Part shown: positions 52,956 through 64,000 of the stretch, one piece after another
Layout of the letters: every line of letters starts with the position of its first letter
Position numbering within the stretch: position 1 is the stretch's first letter
Assembly (NCBI GenBank): GCA_037903475.1
Contig: JBAJFG010000039.1
Span: forward strand, 496,001-560,000
Source: Ancylostoma caninum
Taxonomy: Eukaryota > Nematoda > Chromadorea > Rhabditida > Ancylostomatidae
Direction: 5' to 3'
DNA length: 64,000 nucleotides
Notes under the pieces: generated by a model
The model's database searches: none
What the model was told of the DNA's origin: nothing
Seen by the model: the letters and a program-made list of their open reading frames with translations, nothing else
Position numbers and translations under genes: made by a program

Positions 52956-53464
52956 CTGAGTACAAGCAATCGGAATTGAGGATCACCTAATAATGCGGTA
53001 AAACATGCTTTCTAATGATGCAATGTTTGATGTAAGGTTCACTTCCTAGATTACTCCTTAAAAATAGAGCAACCAAAAACTTGCATTATTTTTCAGTAAA
53101 AGTAAATACTGTGCTTTGTTACATAGACCTTTACTTTAACGGTTACCTAGTAAATATCATACGGTGTAAACATATAATAAATGATAGCGAAAAGTTGCAT
53201 CATTCTTTCGAAACCAGAAGTGCCACGGTTTTTTTTGGTGGGGGAACTAGTTAAAGTAGGTAAATTAGTGTGTAACAAGTATAAACCAGACTTTTTTCGA
53301 TGATAAATACCAACTATCGAGCCTTAATGATAAGGGAGATTCGTTGTAACTTTGTAAAGAAATTATCCTCGGAAAATATCCTGAATTTCCCTGAATTCAC
53401 TTGAGGAGGCACATTATACGAACTCGAAAATTCAGATACTACACAAGAAAACGAGTAGTTTTCC

Positions 53465-54065
53465 GCTAGATGAGAGCTATTCATACTAGATGCGTGCGTT
53501 CAACGCGCGTGCGTCCGTATGATGAAGATTAGGTCCAGTTACAGCCTTATCGCAGCTCTGACGCAGATAATACGCACGCGCTTGCGGCTAATGCTACATT
53601 TATAGTGGATCGAATTCTGATGCGGTCGGAAAAGAAAAGATACGTATCGATTCCTATCCGTATCTATCTATCCGAAGAGGATCGATACGCATCTTTTCTT
53701 AATGCACTATAAATGTAGCTATAGATCTTCATAGTAGGGTGCGTGCGTAAGACGCATGCATTCATTTGCGAAGGATTTTCCATAAAGGCCGGCCAATGTG
53801 CACATCCTCAATAAGAAGAAGATGCGACCACTGCGCGGCCGTAAACGCGTGCGTCCGAGCTGCGTCGACGAAGCGATTCGCCCTATCCTTCAACATGTAG
53901 GCGCACGCGCGTCAAACGCACGCAGGTAGTATAAATTCTCCTTGAGCAGTGGCCGTTCATCATTTTCGTTCGGGTTATGCGTGTCGCTTCCATAGGTCCT
54001 CATGCAACATCGTTGATGGATGCATGTGTCTGACGCACGACTGACGCTCGCACCTAGTATGAATT
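53465..54065. mobile_element. Nested inverted repeats, MITE-like
   Basis: An inner hairpin pairs 53608-53622 (GCTACATTTATAGTG) with 53706-53720, and AAAGATACGTATCGATTC-like sequence with GATCGATACGCATCTTTTC. Outer GCGTGCGT-rich ends recur: ATTCATACTAGATGCGTGCG at 53469, inverted near 53905-53935 and again near 54028-54065. Best read as several related elements inserted in or beside each other. Confidence 0.6.
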
Positions 54066-54577
54066 GCCCTATAATTCAGCCAGCGCTCTACATATATTAT
54101 CCTTATTGCTCTCTCCATATTCAAGGCCCTCATCTTCTTCCGGCACATCGCTGGCAAATGTGTCTATCAGCGTAACGTGCAGATGTGTACGTGCCCTTAT
54201 AAGTGCACGACTTGCAAAATCAATGGATTCAATAGTGGCAAGAAGTCCGATTCGTACGCATGAATGATCTCTTGTTATAGGCGAGTGGCGCTGGAATAAC
54301 TGAACACGCTAATGAACTCATTTCCATATAAGAGCAGACATAGCAAGCTGTGTGCATTCGAACCGGAAGTGACGCACTCGTTGAGGTTATTTTTACCTCA
54401 CGTTGAGGCTATTCTTCACCTATCCCCCTCGGGCAGGCTTGCTTTGTGGCGTTCTTTAGCCGCACTTACGTATGTACTGCATAATGAGACCCGCTCATGA
54501 CCTATTCACGTTTTATGGGAGCCGTAAGCCGCGTTGTCAAACGGGGTGGCGGACTCTCCCTTCGTCAACCACGGAAC

Positions 54578-54635
54578 GGCCACCAGAACGACGGACGACG
54601 TCAACGTCGACGTCGTGCGTCACATTCTGGTGGCC
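54578..54635. repeat. 58-bp GC-rich inverted repeat
   Basis: GGCCACCAGAA and TTCTGGTGGCC enclose arms GACGACGTC/GACGTCGTGCGTC, giving a strong hairpin in a locally GC-rich patch. The overlapping open frames are probably a by-product. Confidence 0.7.
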
Positions 54636-57249
54636 GCTTCCGATTGTCTAATTCAGTTTCAACGACACACAGAATCGATACGGCCTCGCCTACTCAGCTG
54701 GCCTTGCCGGCCACCGAGGCAGTCGACCGGCCGACGCGTCCGTCCGACGGCTACTTAATCGTCGTTGGAATTACGCTTAATTAGGTGCAGCGCCGGCAGC
54801 TAGCAAGTCCCAGGAGCTCTATGAGACGGCTATTTTCTTGGATTCGAAGAAATTTTCAACATCCAGTCATCCCATTCCTGGAGTCCCCTCCATTTTCCTC
54901 AATATCTGCTTCTATCTCTACATTTTGAAGGCTTTCTTCCATATTTTCCAGCTCACAATCGTTTCCATGTGCAGAAAGGACTCAAACATATCGAATTACC
55001 CACGTTTCTTGATGCTTCAGTGGTTCAGCTTCAATTTGCAGGAACTCAAAGAAAATTTGGGTCCCAGCAATGAATTCAACTCGTTTCTAGACTATTTGAA
55101 GTTTGAAAGAGTTACTTAGAATTTGAGCTTATAGGTGTGAAGCGGCTGCTATACCTATAACCTGAAATAGTGACTAGTAATTATTTCACTCACGTGTTTC
55201 TACGGGGGATAACAAGGATCCAACCAATAATTACACATCCTATTCTATTCTTCTTTTATTCTTCTCTACCTTAGCTGTCTTTTCGTTTCGAGTTATTTTT
55301 CCAGCTGTCTTCTGTTTTCGAGTTTTTTTTTCCTTGAAAGTAACATAATTTCATTGGTTTCTTCATTTAATGATCTCTCAATAAGTGAACGAGTGCAATG
55401 TCATACTGCTTTTCGTGGTTTTTCCCCTCCTCCATTCGTTTATCCTGATCCTGTAAGACACCACACCTTCTGAGATTTTCTAATTTATTTTCTCATTCTC
55501 TCCTTCATTCCATTATTCGTTCTCTCCCCTGTTCATTCTTTCATTTCCTTCTTTCTCCCCAAGAATCAATCAACCAGATATGTGTCAATCATATTATCGA
55601 AAAACAATTTTATAAAACCATGTTATCACTGCGTTCCAAGCATTGAATGACATTAGTTACTCATGGCATCTGGCATGAAAGGAAGCAAAGGCCCTCCGCA
55701 GTTGCTACCAAAAGCAACTCAAAGTCCCGATATTTTGAAGAATCTCTTCCTTACTTTTGACTACTATCGATGGTAAATCTTTTCAGACTTTATTTTTTTC
55801 CTGGATCTTTGATTTCACCAAAGGTGTGAGGGGGAGACTTGGGCGAAGAGGACTTATTGACTTACGTCGTCCTTGAACGCCTAGATGCGAAGTTGCCCAA
55901 ACGCTAGTAATTACCTGTAAGGTTTTTAAAGTGTTTGTTGGCCAAATCAAGAAAAAAAAAAGACTCGATAGCGTCAGTATGACGTTTGGGAAAGGCGAAT
56001 ATGGCTCCAATGGCGACTGGATCTGATAGTTCTCTCAGAGTTATTATGTTTTCACGTTTTTTCACTGTTATATTGTTGGTTTGTTGATTATTTCCTTCTG
56101 TTTTTGCGTCGGCTAAATAAGGAAGAAACGCTCTGAGAATGATTTTGCTTCAAACAATCGAGATTTTTTGGATCTTACCAGTGGTTCCCGGATTCCTTCA
56201 GTTACGATTTGCGATTTGCGATTAACGACGTTTTTGAGAAGCTTACGATGGGAAATCAGATTTTTTATATGCATATTCCTGATACTCATTCGTACAAAAG
56301 GAACTATTACTTTTACAAAGAATATCCAAAGGTCCAATTTACTGCTGGAAAATTTCCAGAGCTCAGATTCCTATTTATAATTGCTGTGCTATAAGAAAAT
56401 GGTTCACCGAACTGAACCATTCGGAACTCTCATTGGTTAGTCCTCCTTAAAAACCAGCAGCTGTTCTACAAATCTAAACGAACAAACATTTGTACCTTAA
56501 GAGCAATAACACCAGAGCAGCAGTCCACTTTTTCTCAGAAATGTCCAACAATTAATCTAGCCCGAATGGTACCAATCTGTGCCATATAATTTCACTTTGA
56601 ATGTGTCCATGTAGATTAAAACCATGTGCGGCACAGTGTGACGCTGAAATCGGCTCAGCAGCAGACAACAAGCGCTATTTCGGATTACATAAACGGATTA
56701 TCCTCTCTATCTGCGTTTTATGGAATTCCGCGCCGTATAACGAAAATAGCCAATCAGAGAAGGATTGGGTTGCGTTTTAGCCGCACAATCTAGTAATTTA
56801 CTCCTGGAAGCAGTTAGTTTGGTTAGCGAATCCTAGTCCTCGCTCTGGAGGGCACCTTAGCAGCTCTGCAGGGAACGTTTTGGCATTACACAGAAGTACA
56901 CGTTTTCAAAGTCTTATATTAGACTATTTTTGAGATTTGCGGAGCTTTCTAATCTTTCTTATCGTTTCTCTCTCAGTCCTCTCATATTTATTTCCAATAA
57001 TTGTTTTTAGAAGAAATTTTCGGTGGAAATCAGAAATAATCCAAGGGTGACGCACATACATATTTGCTGCGGAAATCGAAATGGACCCTTATGCCGTTCA
57101 AATTCAATGTTACGCCTTGTTTCAGAGTTTTTCATTCAACAATGCCTTCTCACCCCATTTCCTGAAATTTTACTGAAGCGTTCGCTAAAAATTTTTGCTT
57201 TTTTTGAAAACTAATACAATTAAATGGCAGGGAGTTTGTAGAAACAGGG

Positions 57250-57420
57250 CTGGGAATCATGGAACGATAAATAACCAATCCGCGGTGGCTAGCGTGATTG
57301 GTTCTCGCAAAGACTACATAGTGTTAGGAGACGCAGACCGCAAAAGTTGGTTTGCTGGCCTGGTTTTGTTTGTTTGTGCGTTCACAAATCCTAGCCAAGG
57401 TAACATTACAAGCAGTCCTC
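57250..57420. mobile_element. MITE, family 1 copy 2 (diverged)
   Basis: CAGGGCTGGGAATCATGGAA, GTGGCTAGC, AAGTTGGTTTGCTGGCCTGG and TGCGTTC follow the same order as in the element at 26156-26424. The right terminus is not resolved. Confidence 0.55.
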
Positions 57421-60400
57421 TCTCTAAATGTAAAGAAGGATGTTCGGAACACTGAACAATAGCGCAATCGAATTCGGAAACTTCATAGCATCGAGTACAT
57501 GGACATGCTTCTCTATTGTGAGTCCTGCAGTGAATTAATGTTGTTTGAATTTCTCTGCTAAAATGGTTTATTTTTGAAAAAAAAATGGGATTTTGGTATT
57601 GTACACTGTGGAACGTTGCACTTGGGAAGGGCACTGGTCCCTAACCCTGCGATTGGCCAATTAGATGAACTGACCAATCGTAGAGCTTGCTTGTACTACG
57701 CTTTCTTGGTACAATGCTCCACATTGAAAAATTGTCCCCATTTCATAATGCTACAGTCACTCAACCCCATTTGTACGCGATTACAGTGTATTTTTAACAA
57801 TTTGGTTGTGATTGAAGACGATTTGGCAACGAATGATGTAGATGAGAAATATGTAGTTCTCCTCTTCATTGTCAAGTGCTTGGACGGACCAATCATGGCA
57901 GAGTAGCCCCGCCCCATCTTCCCTCCCGAGCGCGACAAAATCCTAAGATTATATGCAGCTTGTACTGGATCTATAATATATGTATGTAATAATACGCGGT
58001 ATATCCAATACCACAGAACTGCATGTGTTTTACTTTTTATTCGTGCTTAACGAAAACTACTATATTACTTTGTGGTAATAGCGAATGTGGTTTTGCCCTT
58101 ATTCTCGCTCCAAGACATAGTTCGCTACTAAGTATGACAGATAAATGCCTATCGTTCCAGTGAAAACGAGTGCATAGCGAGTGTGCGGAACTTGCTAAAG
58201 CCCCAGTTATTAACGATGATTTGTGCTAAATCATTAATAACTACCTTCTTATGGCACTGAATACCATAATAATGAGATTATAGCTCGAATACATCCACAG
58301 AAATGAATGCTTTCCAGTTCATGGCACTCCCCATGTGACTTTGCTCGAAAATTGGTGCCTAGCATGCATTTGCACATGTCATACGGTGGAAATCCAGAAA
58401 TTCCGCGATGCCGGAAAAGATCAATGCAAAGTAATAAAGAAACTCCTCTTCGGAATACATAATGCTCATGAATTATTGCCGAGTTTCCAAGGATTCCGCA
58501 CATAAGCGTCGCTTTAGAAAAAAGTCCCATCCTCTATCTTGTTGAGAAGTGGGGAGGGAGCTTTGTTGCAAAATCCTTGCATCCTTGGCGAAGCCTTCGT
58601 CTTTGCATGGAAATTTGCTTCATCCCTATTTTCTTTAGCATTCGAGCTGAGCTATAACTAACATTAAATATAAATAGAGAAAAAGAGGTAAATAAATTAA
58701 AAAATGAAACAAAATAAAAGAAAAGGAGGAACCCCATCGAATTATTGGAGCTATTACTAAACCAAATTAAGCTATTTCTCACTTTTGCTTCTTCTGTTCC
58801 TGAATGAAATTCGGAGAACCTCGCAGACAACAGCATTTTCTAAAGCAGACGAATTCTCTGGGCTCCAAGGAGTACTCCACTCTCTTCCCCTAACGATTAA
58901 AGTATAAATACCTCGCTAAAACTAAAATATGCTCTGAGCCTACCTCCGGAAAGAGGGATACACAGTGGAGCAGAGCCCAACTTTTATCTCTATACGTCAA
59001 TGATACCTCATGCTACAATAATTTACTTGATTTCCTAGCTAATTTTTTGCTCAGCTAGTTATTGACGAATAAATGAATTGAACTGAAAAACTATTACTGA
59101 AGCAATCAGTCGATTACCGTCTTTCCGGGAATTTTCATAAAAGCTAACAGAGGAGCCCTTCAAAAGTAGAGCGGTTCGCGCTTAGCTATTGCAACCTTTT
59201 ACGAGGAGCAAAGGCTTCCATCAAGCCACTCAGTCATTCAGACAAACAAACAACAGCTAATTTGCTATGCAACTGCAAAGCGAATGGCTATGTATAGCAT
59301 TACTAGGAGACAGGCGAAGATTACGAGCGAGAAAAGGTTCTGCTTGAAGTAAAAGACGGTCATTTTTCACCTGGAGATCTATGCCTGCTGTGGTTTCACC
59401 GCCGAAAGAAGGAAGAGAAACAAAAGAAAAGAAAACACTGGAGATTTTTTTTGCAATAGTGGCCCACGAAAACTGGTCCCCTTTTGAAGCTCTTCACGCG
59501 TTCTTGAGCAGTAAACCTTTTTTTTTCTCTCAAAAAGCAAGTGCTCCAGGAGACATATCCCTTGTGTCATAGCTTCAATTTACATTGTTCAAACACATAA
59601 CTTGTAGAATGAGCCTATGCTCTTGCAGTCCTGCAGATCTCATCCACAGCATTCACATACACATATGCATCTATTGTTGTTAAAGACAGACGTTAAAAAC
59701 AATAATTATCATTTCGTGTGAAAAGAAATCAAGATTAATTAATAATAACAATAATTAATCAAGATTGGCTTGGTACAATGTTATCACTTATCTAGTGCTG
59801 TTTCCACACTTCTGATTTGTTCATGTGCACAAATGGGGAACATTTTTTTTGCCCACCTACAGATTCTGCGGTGGTTCAGGGACCAGTTTTCGCTTGCCAT
59901 CAATCCACAGGTGATTCCTCGGTAACTGACAACTTAACCACTACTCCTTTCACTTTTACGCAAATCGATCGGTGGCTTTAATTTGGCAGCCTGTTAATGA
60001 GGTTTTCCATTGGAGCATGGCTCAGTGCAATTCCTCTCATCAGGAATGCGCCATTCCATTTCTGCCATAGAGGATGAATAATTGTCCTGGCTGTCGCCAT
60101 TTGGCCATCCATGTGCACTCAGTGTTATGTGCCTGGAAACACTTCTAATGCAATGACGATAACGATTTTATACGGCTTACTGGATAAATTTAATCTAACG
60201 TCGACAACTGCTTTTATCCTAATTGATGAAATCGGCTCAGGGTACAGTACAGTGCGTAAAAGTAGTCGCTAAGCTGTGTTCTGAAATTCTAGCAGCTCAT
60301 GACATGCATTATTTGATTGAATCCTAAATTAGACACGCAAAATGTACACTTGTGCAGCAATCATGTTCTCTCCTGCCTTGACGCATCTAGGAGAAGAAGA

Positions 60401-60560
60401 TTGCATGAAAAACATAGCTATTGATCACAGTTGCTTCGCGTATTTCTCTGACATGAGAAAACAGTAAAAATGTCATGTATCAACTAGAACCGGAATTGCC
60501 GTTAATTTCCACCATCGCCAGTAGAGCAAAATAAAGAAGTGGAGGTGGCGACTGGGCGTC

Positions 60561-60619
60561 AGCCAATCGCAGATATGTGGGCGTGGCCAGCATAGAGTCA
60601 GCGGGACCTGCGATTGGCT
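60561..60619. repeat. Short inverted repeat AGCCAATCGCAG
   Basis: A perfect 12-base arm at 60561-60572 is inverted at 60608-60619, enclosing TGGGCGTGGCC. It resembles the core of a small MITE. Confidence 0.6.
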
Positions 60620-63357
60620 AATGCCTATTTGGCTGAATTTGCAGAACGGCCCAGCTGTGGAACCGCCCATAAACATGCTTTTCAGCATGCTAATTCTATC
60701 GCCTGTTCGGAAAACAATTAGTAGGCCTCCCACAGACCCCCTCAGACATGTCTCTCCATGCATTGGACATAGAGAGGATTCTCGTCCGAAATGGACGAGT
60801 TCTCCAAGAAATTTGTCCTTACTCGTTAGAATGAGGAAAAAAACTGATTTTGAGCATTGATTACTCATGTAGCAAATCTTAGTAACCCATTACTCATACT
60901 AATTCAAACAAGTTATGCCCATGATTTATGAAGCGAATGTTTGTCTGACGTCTCTCCGTCCGCATTCAACAACTTATCTTGTGAAGTAGTTTCATTTATT
61001 ATTTATGGGTTAGCGTGTTTCTTCTATTCCTCTCCCATTCATTTATAACAAACCAGCGGCTGGAACAATACATTAAAGCTTGAGGAATGAGGTGAGATCT
61101 CTGTCACTTCCTTCTCTATCACCATCCTGCGGTAGTTCCGACATTTTTTTTTTGTGAATCCGGATGCGTAGAGACTATTTTATATGAAAATCTGTCTTTT
61201 CTGCTGTTGTTTACTTTTTTTATGAGCAATCACTCCTGTTGATTGTTCTCGTTAGATTTTGTCGCATTATTTGTTGATTTTCGAGGTCGTAGTAGAAAAC
61301 ATGCATATTGATTGTCACCCGGTCCAACGGACACCTGGCTATTTGCCAAATGCCAAAATGATTATTTTTCAAGGGAACATTGAGTAATGCACTACAATTC
61401 AGGTGCTGTCACTCATAATCTGCCTTATCCCAACACAGCAGGTGGAAATGTACCCTGTGCTTCTTTTCACTCTCCTCTGACAGCATACTCTCTCAGCTGC
61501 TCACTTAGCAACACTAGCAACTGCATGGGAAGCCGAAAGGTTAACCAAACTCTCAGTTCAGCTGTCTGGGCAGAAAAAAAAACAGCGATCTTCGGTCTAA
61601 AGTGGCTCGCATAAACAAGAACTCACTGGAAACACGCCTACCTGACTGATATTGATGAAGATGCCTTCTTTAACTCTCTCTACCTCCGGAGGATATGTGC
61701 TATTTCGTTGCTGTGTTTTACCTTATACATATATTTATAACTCGATTTCATGGAAGAATTAGTGTAAATGCTAACAGTCTCGGACGGTAGGATACGGCGA
61801 AGCATAATTTGTGCAAGTGCAGAAATGCATCATGGAACAGTGAGATTATTTATAGCTTTATTGTTTCTCGAATACAATGTTTTCGACGTGGATTTGCGCG
61901 TCGTTGTTTTGCGGGGCGGCACTGCGGCACTGAGCCGAGCTGACAGCCATGGATTTTGCTTTCTATACATGTATAGCCTCGAGTAGCTGCTCATCTTCAA
62001 GCAGAATACTATTTTTTGCGCTCTGTGGTCTGGTTTGTACTTTACGCTTTGTCCATCCCATATCTCATTTTGAAAGTGCTCAGTAGGAGATATACTTAGG
62101 TCTTATTAACTTACGTTTCAGAGTAGAAATTTGAATAAGAACTCGACTTCGTGCCAGAAGAGATACGATTACCCAGAAAAGACGGGTCCCGGTCCGGCAG
62201 GAAATAGACAAAGCGTTGTAGCACTTCCTTTTCTTCGAGCAATTATATTTTTAAACCTTCTTCAAAAATAAATATTCATTCAAATTTCTACTCGGTCTAA
62301 TAATCGAACCTCCTATTTTATCTCGGTGTTTGCAAGCTTGCTCCTTCAGGAAAATTTTCTTTATCTTCCAAAAACTCGTTTGTTTTACAGTCATCCTTGA
62401 TTATTTAATTACTTACTCACTTATTTCCTCTTCCTACTTCTCTCTCTTTTCGATCACTGTGATCACTGTTTCAATCCCCCCTCCTTATTTTCCCGCCCGG
62501 GCTTTTAAAAACATCTTCTAGTCGCACATCATCATTAAATAATTGGTTTACTATCCTTACCCATATTCTCTAGCAGACAAAAATAAATTACTGGAAGGTT
62601 TCAAGAAGAGAAAAAAATACAAACACGATGTGATAAAATTTTGATGGATCTCTTTCCCTAAACAATGAACTCTCCGAAGTTTTTCTTTCTTGAACTCCAC
62701 TGAATCTCCAATTTTTTTCCTCCCGACTTCTCGTTTTCCCATTTTGAATGAAACATGTGACTCCTTTTGAAAATAAATTGTTAACTTCAATTTATCCTTT
62801 TCGATACCTCTGCTAATTTATGTATTCAAAAATTCCATTGAATTACTGCCACACATGAAGGCTTTTTTCCTAAAAATTGCATAGCATCCCATGAAATTAG
62901 AGCCTTTGTTGTGAAGCTGTGCGTATCGTGGGTGAGGATAATTTGTTGCTGAAAGAAGGGATTCTAAGCAAGTGCAAGATTTCGTAGAAATTGTTCACTT
63001 CCAGACAATTCACTACGTTAAGCTGGTGAGCCAGCCGACACCACGACGCGGCCGTAATTGCAGACATAGTCACAGCTACCACAACGTACGGGGTTCAATC
63101 TCGAGCGAATGGGTTTTCTATCGGAACACGTATTCGAGTAGATTAATAATTTAAGGGCCAAGAGATGAGAAAGATATTGAATAGCCAAAAGAGGAACTTT
63201 GGACGTACATACGTATGTATCAACACCTTCGAATTATTCTTTTTTAAACACGTGTACGGGCTAGGCCTAAAAAGGAGCACGTTTGAATATTCGAATATTC
63301 AAAGATGGACCCGACATGACATTCTATGCCAAAGCAGCCCAAAAGCTACAGGGAACT

Positions 63358-63507
63358 AAAAGCGGCAGTATGCAAGAGGCGGGATGGCGGCGCGGCTCTC
63401 CTTGGCAGAGACAGAGAGTTCCTGCATGTGGCTCTGGTTGTCTGCCTCTGCCAGCAGCGGGCAACCCGACGCCGTGTCGCGGTCCCGCCCCTTGCACACG
63501 GCCGTTT
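63358..63507. mobile_element. 150-bp inverted-repeat (MITE-like) element
   Basis: The left arm AAAGCGGCAGTATGCAAGAG followed by GCGGGA pairs with the right arm (complement AAACGGCCGTGTGCAAGGGG, GCGGGA). Inner arms with GGCAGAGACAGAG/CTCTGCC continue the stem. The open frames across it are palindrome shadows. Confidence 0.65.
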
Positions 63508-63912
63508 GGAAATGTCTGTATTGCTGTTCCTTATGTGCGTGTATGTAAAAGGCAATAGCATGTGACATCCACGGACCACGCTAATGTTTAAACTACGAAA
63601 CCGGAAAATTTTCAAAAAAATATTTTGAAAAGTTCTCATCATTCTTCTACTGGGAAATATTTAAATATTACATTTATTTACATGGCTTATTCGTTAGATT
63701 TCCACATATCTTTGTACTTATAATAAATTAGGCTTCCTTTTCAGATCCGAATGAGTTATTTTTACACATACATTAACAACTGTACTCATGATATTGCTCG
63801 TGGATTCATCCCTCCTCCAGACCCCCACCGCTCGAAATTCTAGCCATATTCGGATTTTCCAGAAATTTCTCTGGAGCTCCTTTTCCGGCGTTATCCCTAC
63901 GACTCCGAATCG

Positions 63913-64000
63913 ACTATATATGTAGTAGCGGAGGCGTTAATTTGGCGACGTCGCGGTCGTTTTCCGTCACGTATCGAATTGCCAGCTCGGCTGGTGCTGC
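63913..64000 (-). CDS. Possible terminal exon running off the right edge
   Basis: The minus strand is open from the window end to a TAG at 63913 and reads AAPAELAIRYVTENDRDVAK then LTPPLLHI. The composition is protein-like (Glu/Asp/Arg mix), but the plus strand is also open here and the stretch is short, so this is only a candidate. Confidence 0.25.

Larger units (their letters stand above)
49671..63912. other. Long interval without a supported gene
   Basis: Only repeats are supported (listed separately). Many short frames on both strands lack splice context. The minus frame 58249-58530 has several cysteines, but I see no signal peptide or exon partner; an imperfect hairpin (58205-58242) lies just beyond it. 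Confidence 0.4.

Noticed and set aside
60473..60868. 131-residue minus-strand frame
   Set aside because: It spans a short inverted repeat, lacks splice sites and recognisable domains, and its start has no support.
63283..63642. GC-rich frames on both strands near 63.3-63.6 kb
   Set aside because: They run across the two arms of an inverted-repeat element (63358-63507) and mirror each other.

Overview
The window looks like chromosomal DNA of a clade V (strongylid, hookworm-like) nematode. The reasons are two cuticle-collagen genes of standard nematode architecture, short exons with GTRAGT/TTTCAG-type splice sites, a probable spliced-leader acceptor abutting a start codon, mariner-type elements, and many TIR-bounded MITEs. 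It is mostly intron and repeat. The longest intact reading frame is one 976-bp exon, so genes had to be assembled from exons whose reading phases match across introns.

Layout. 2.36-10.28 kb (+): 3' half of an unrecognised Ser/Thr/Tyr/Asn/Gln-rich protein in six exons. Its 4.75-kb second visible intron contains tRNA-derived SINE-like repeats and, on the opposite strand, a complete small secreted-protein gene (3.76-5.48 kb, paralogue A). 12.65-16.61 kb: three copies of one composite repeat, two direct and one inverted, forming a large palindrome that carries minisatellites. 16.65-18.30 kb (-): paralogue B of the secreted family, with the same exon lengths except in its last two exons, and the same promoter as A. 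19-27 kb: gene-poor, with a 1,270-bp mariner remnant and several MITEs. 27.48-30.28 kb and 37.04-39.36 kb (-): two tandem cuticle collagens with matching exons and a shared promoter block. 34.0-34.44 kb (-): possible two-exon small secreted protein. 42.8-47.3 kb: three probable LINE reverse-transcriptase tails. 47.89-49.66 kb (-): a four-exon secreted Pro/Ser/Thr-rich protein. 50-63.9 kb: no convincing gene, but many inverted repeats; a possible terminal exon runs off the right edge.

How they fit together. All the confident complete genes lie on the minus strand and encode secreted or cuticular products, which is consistent with hypodermal or gland expression, though nothing here shows where they are expressed. 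Both two-member families (A/B and the collagens) arose by local duplication that carried the core promoter along. I found no rRNA, convincing intact tRNA, operon or CRISPR.
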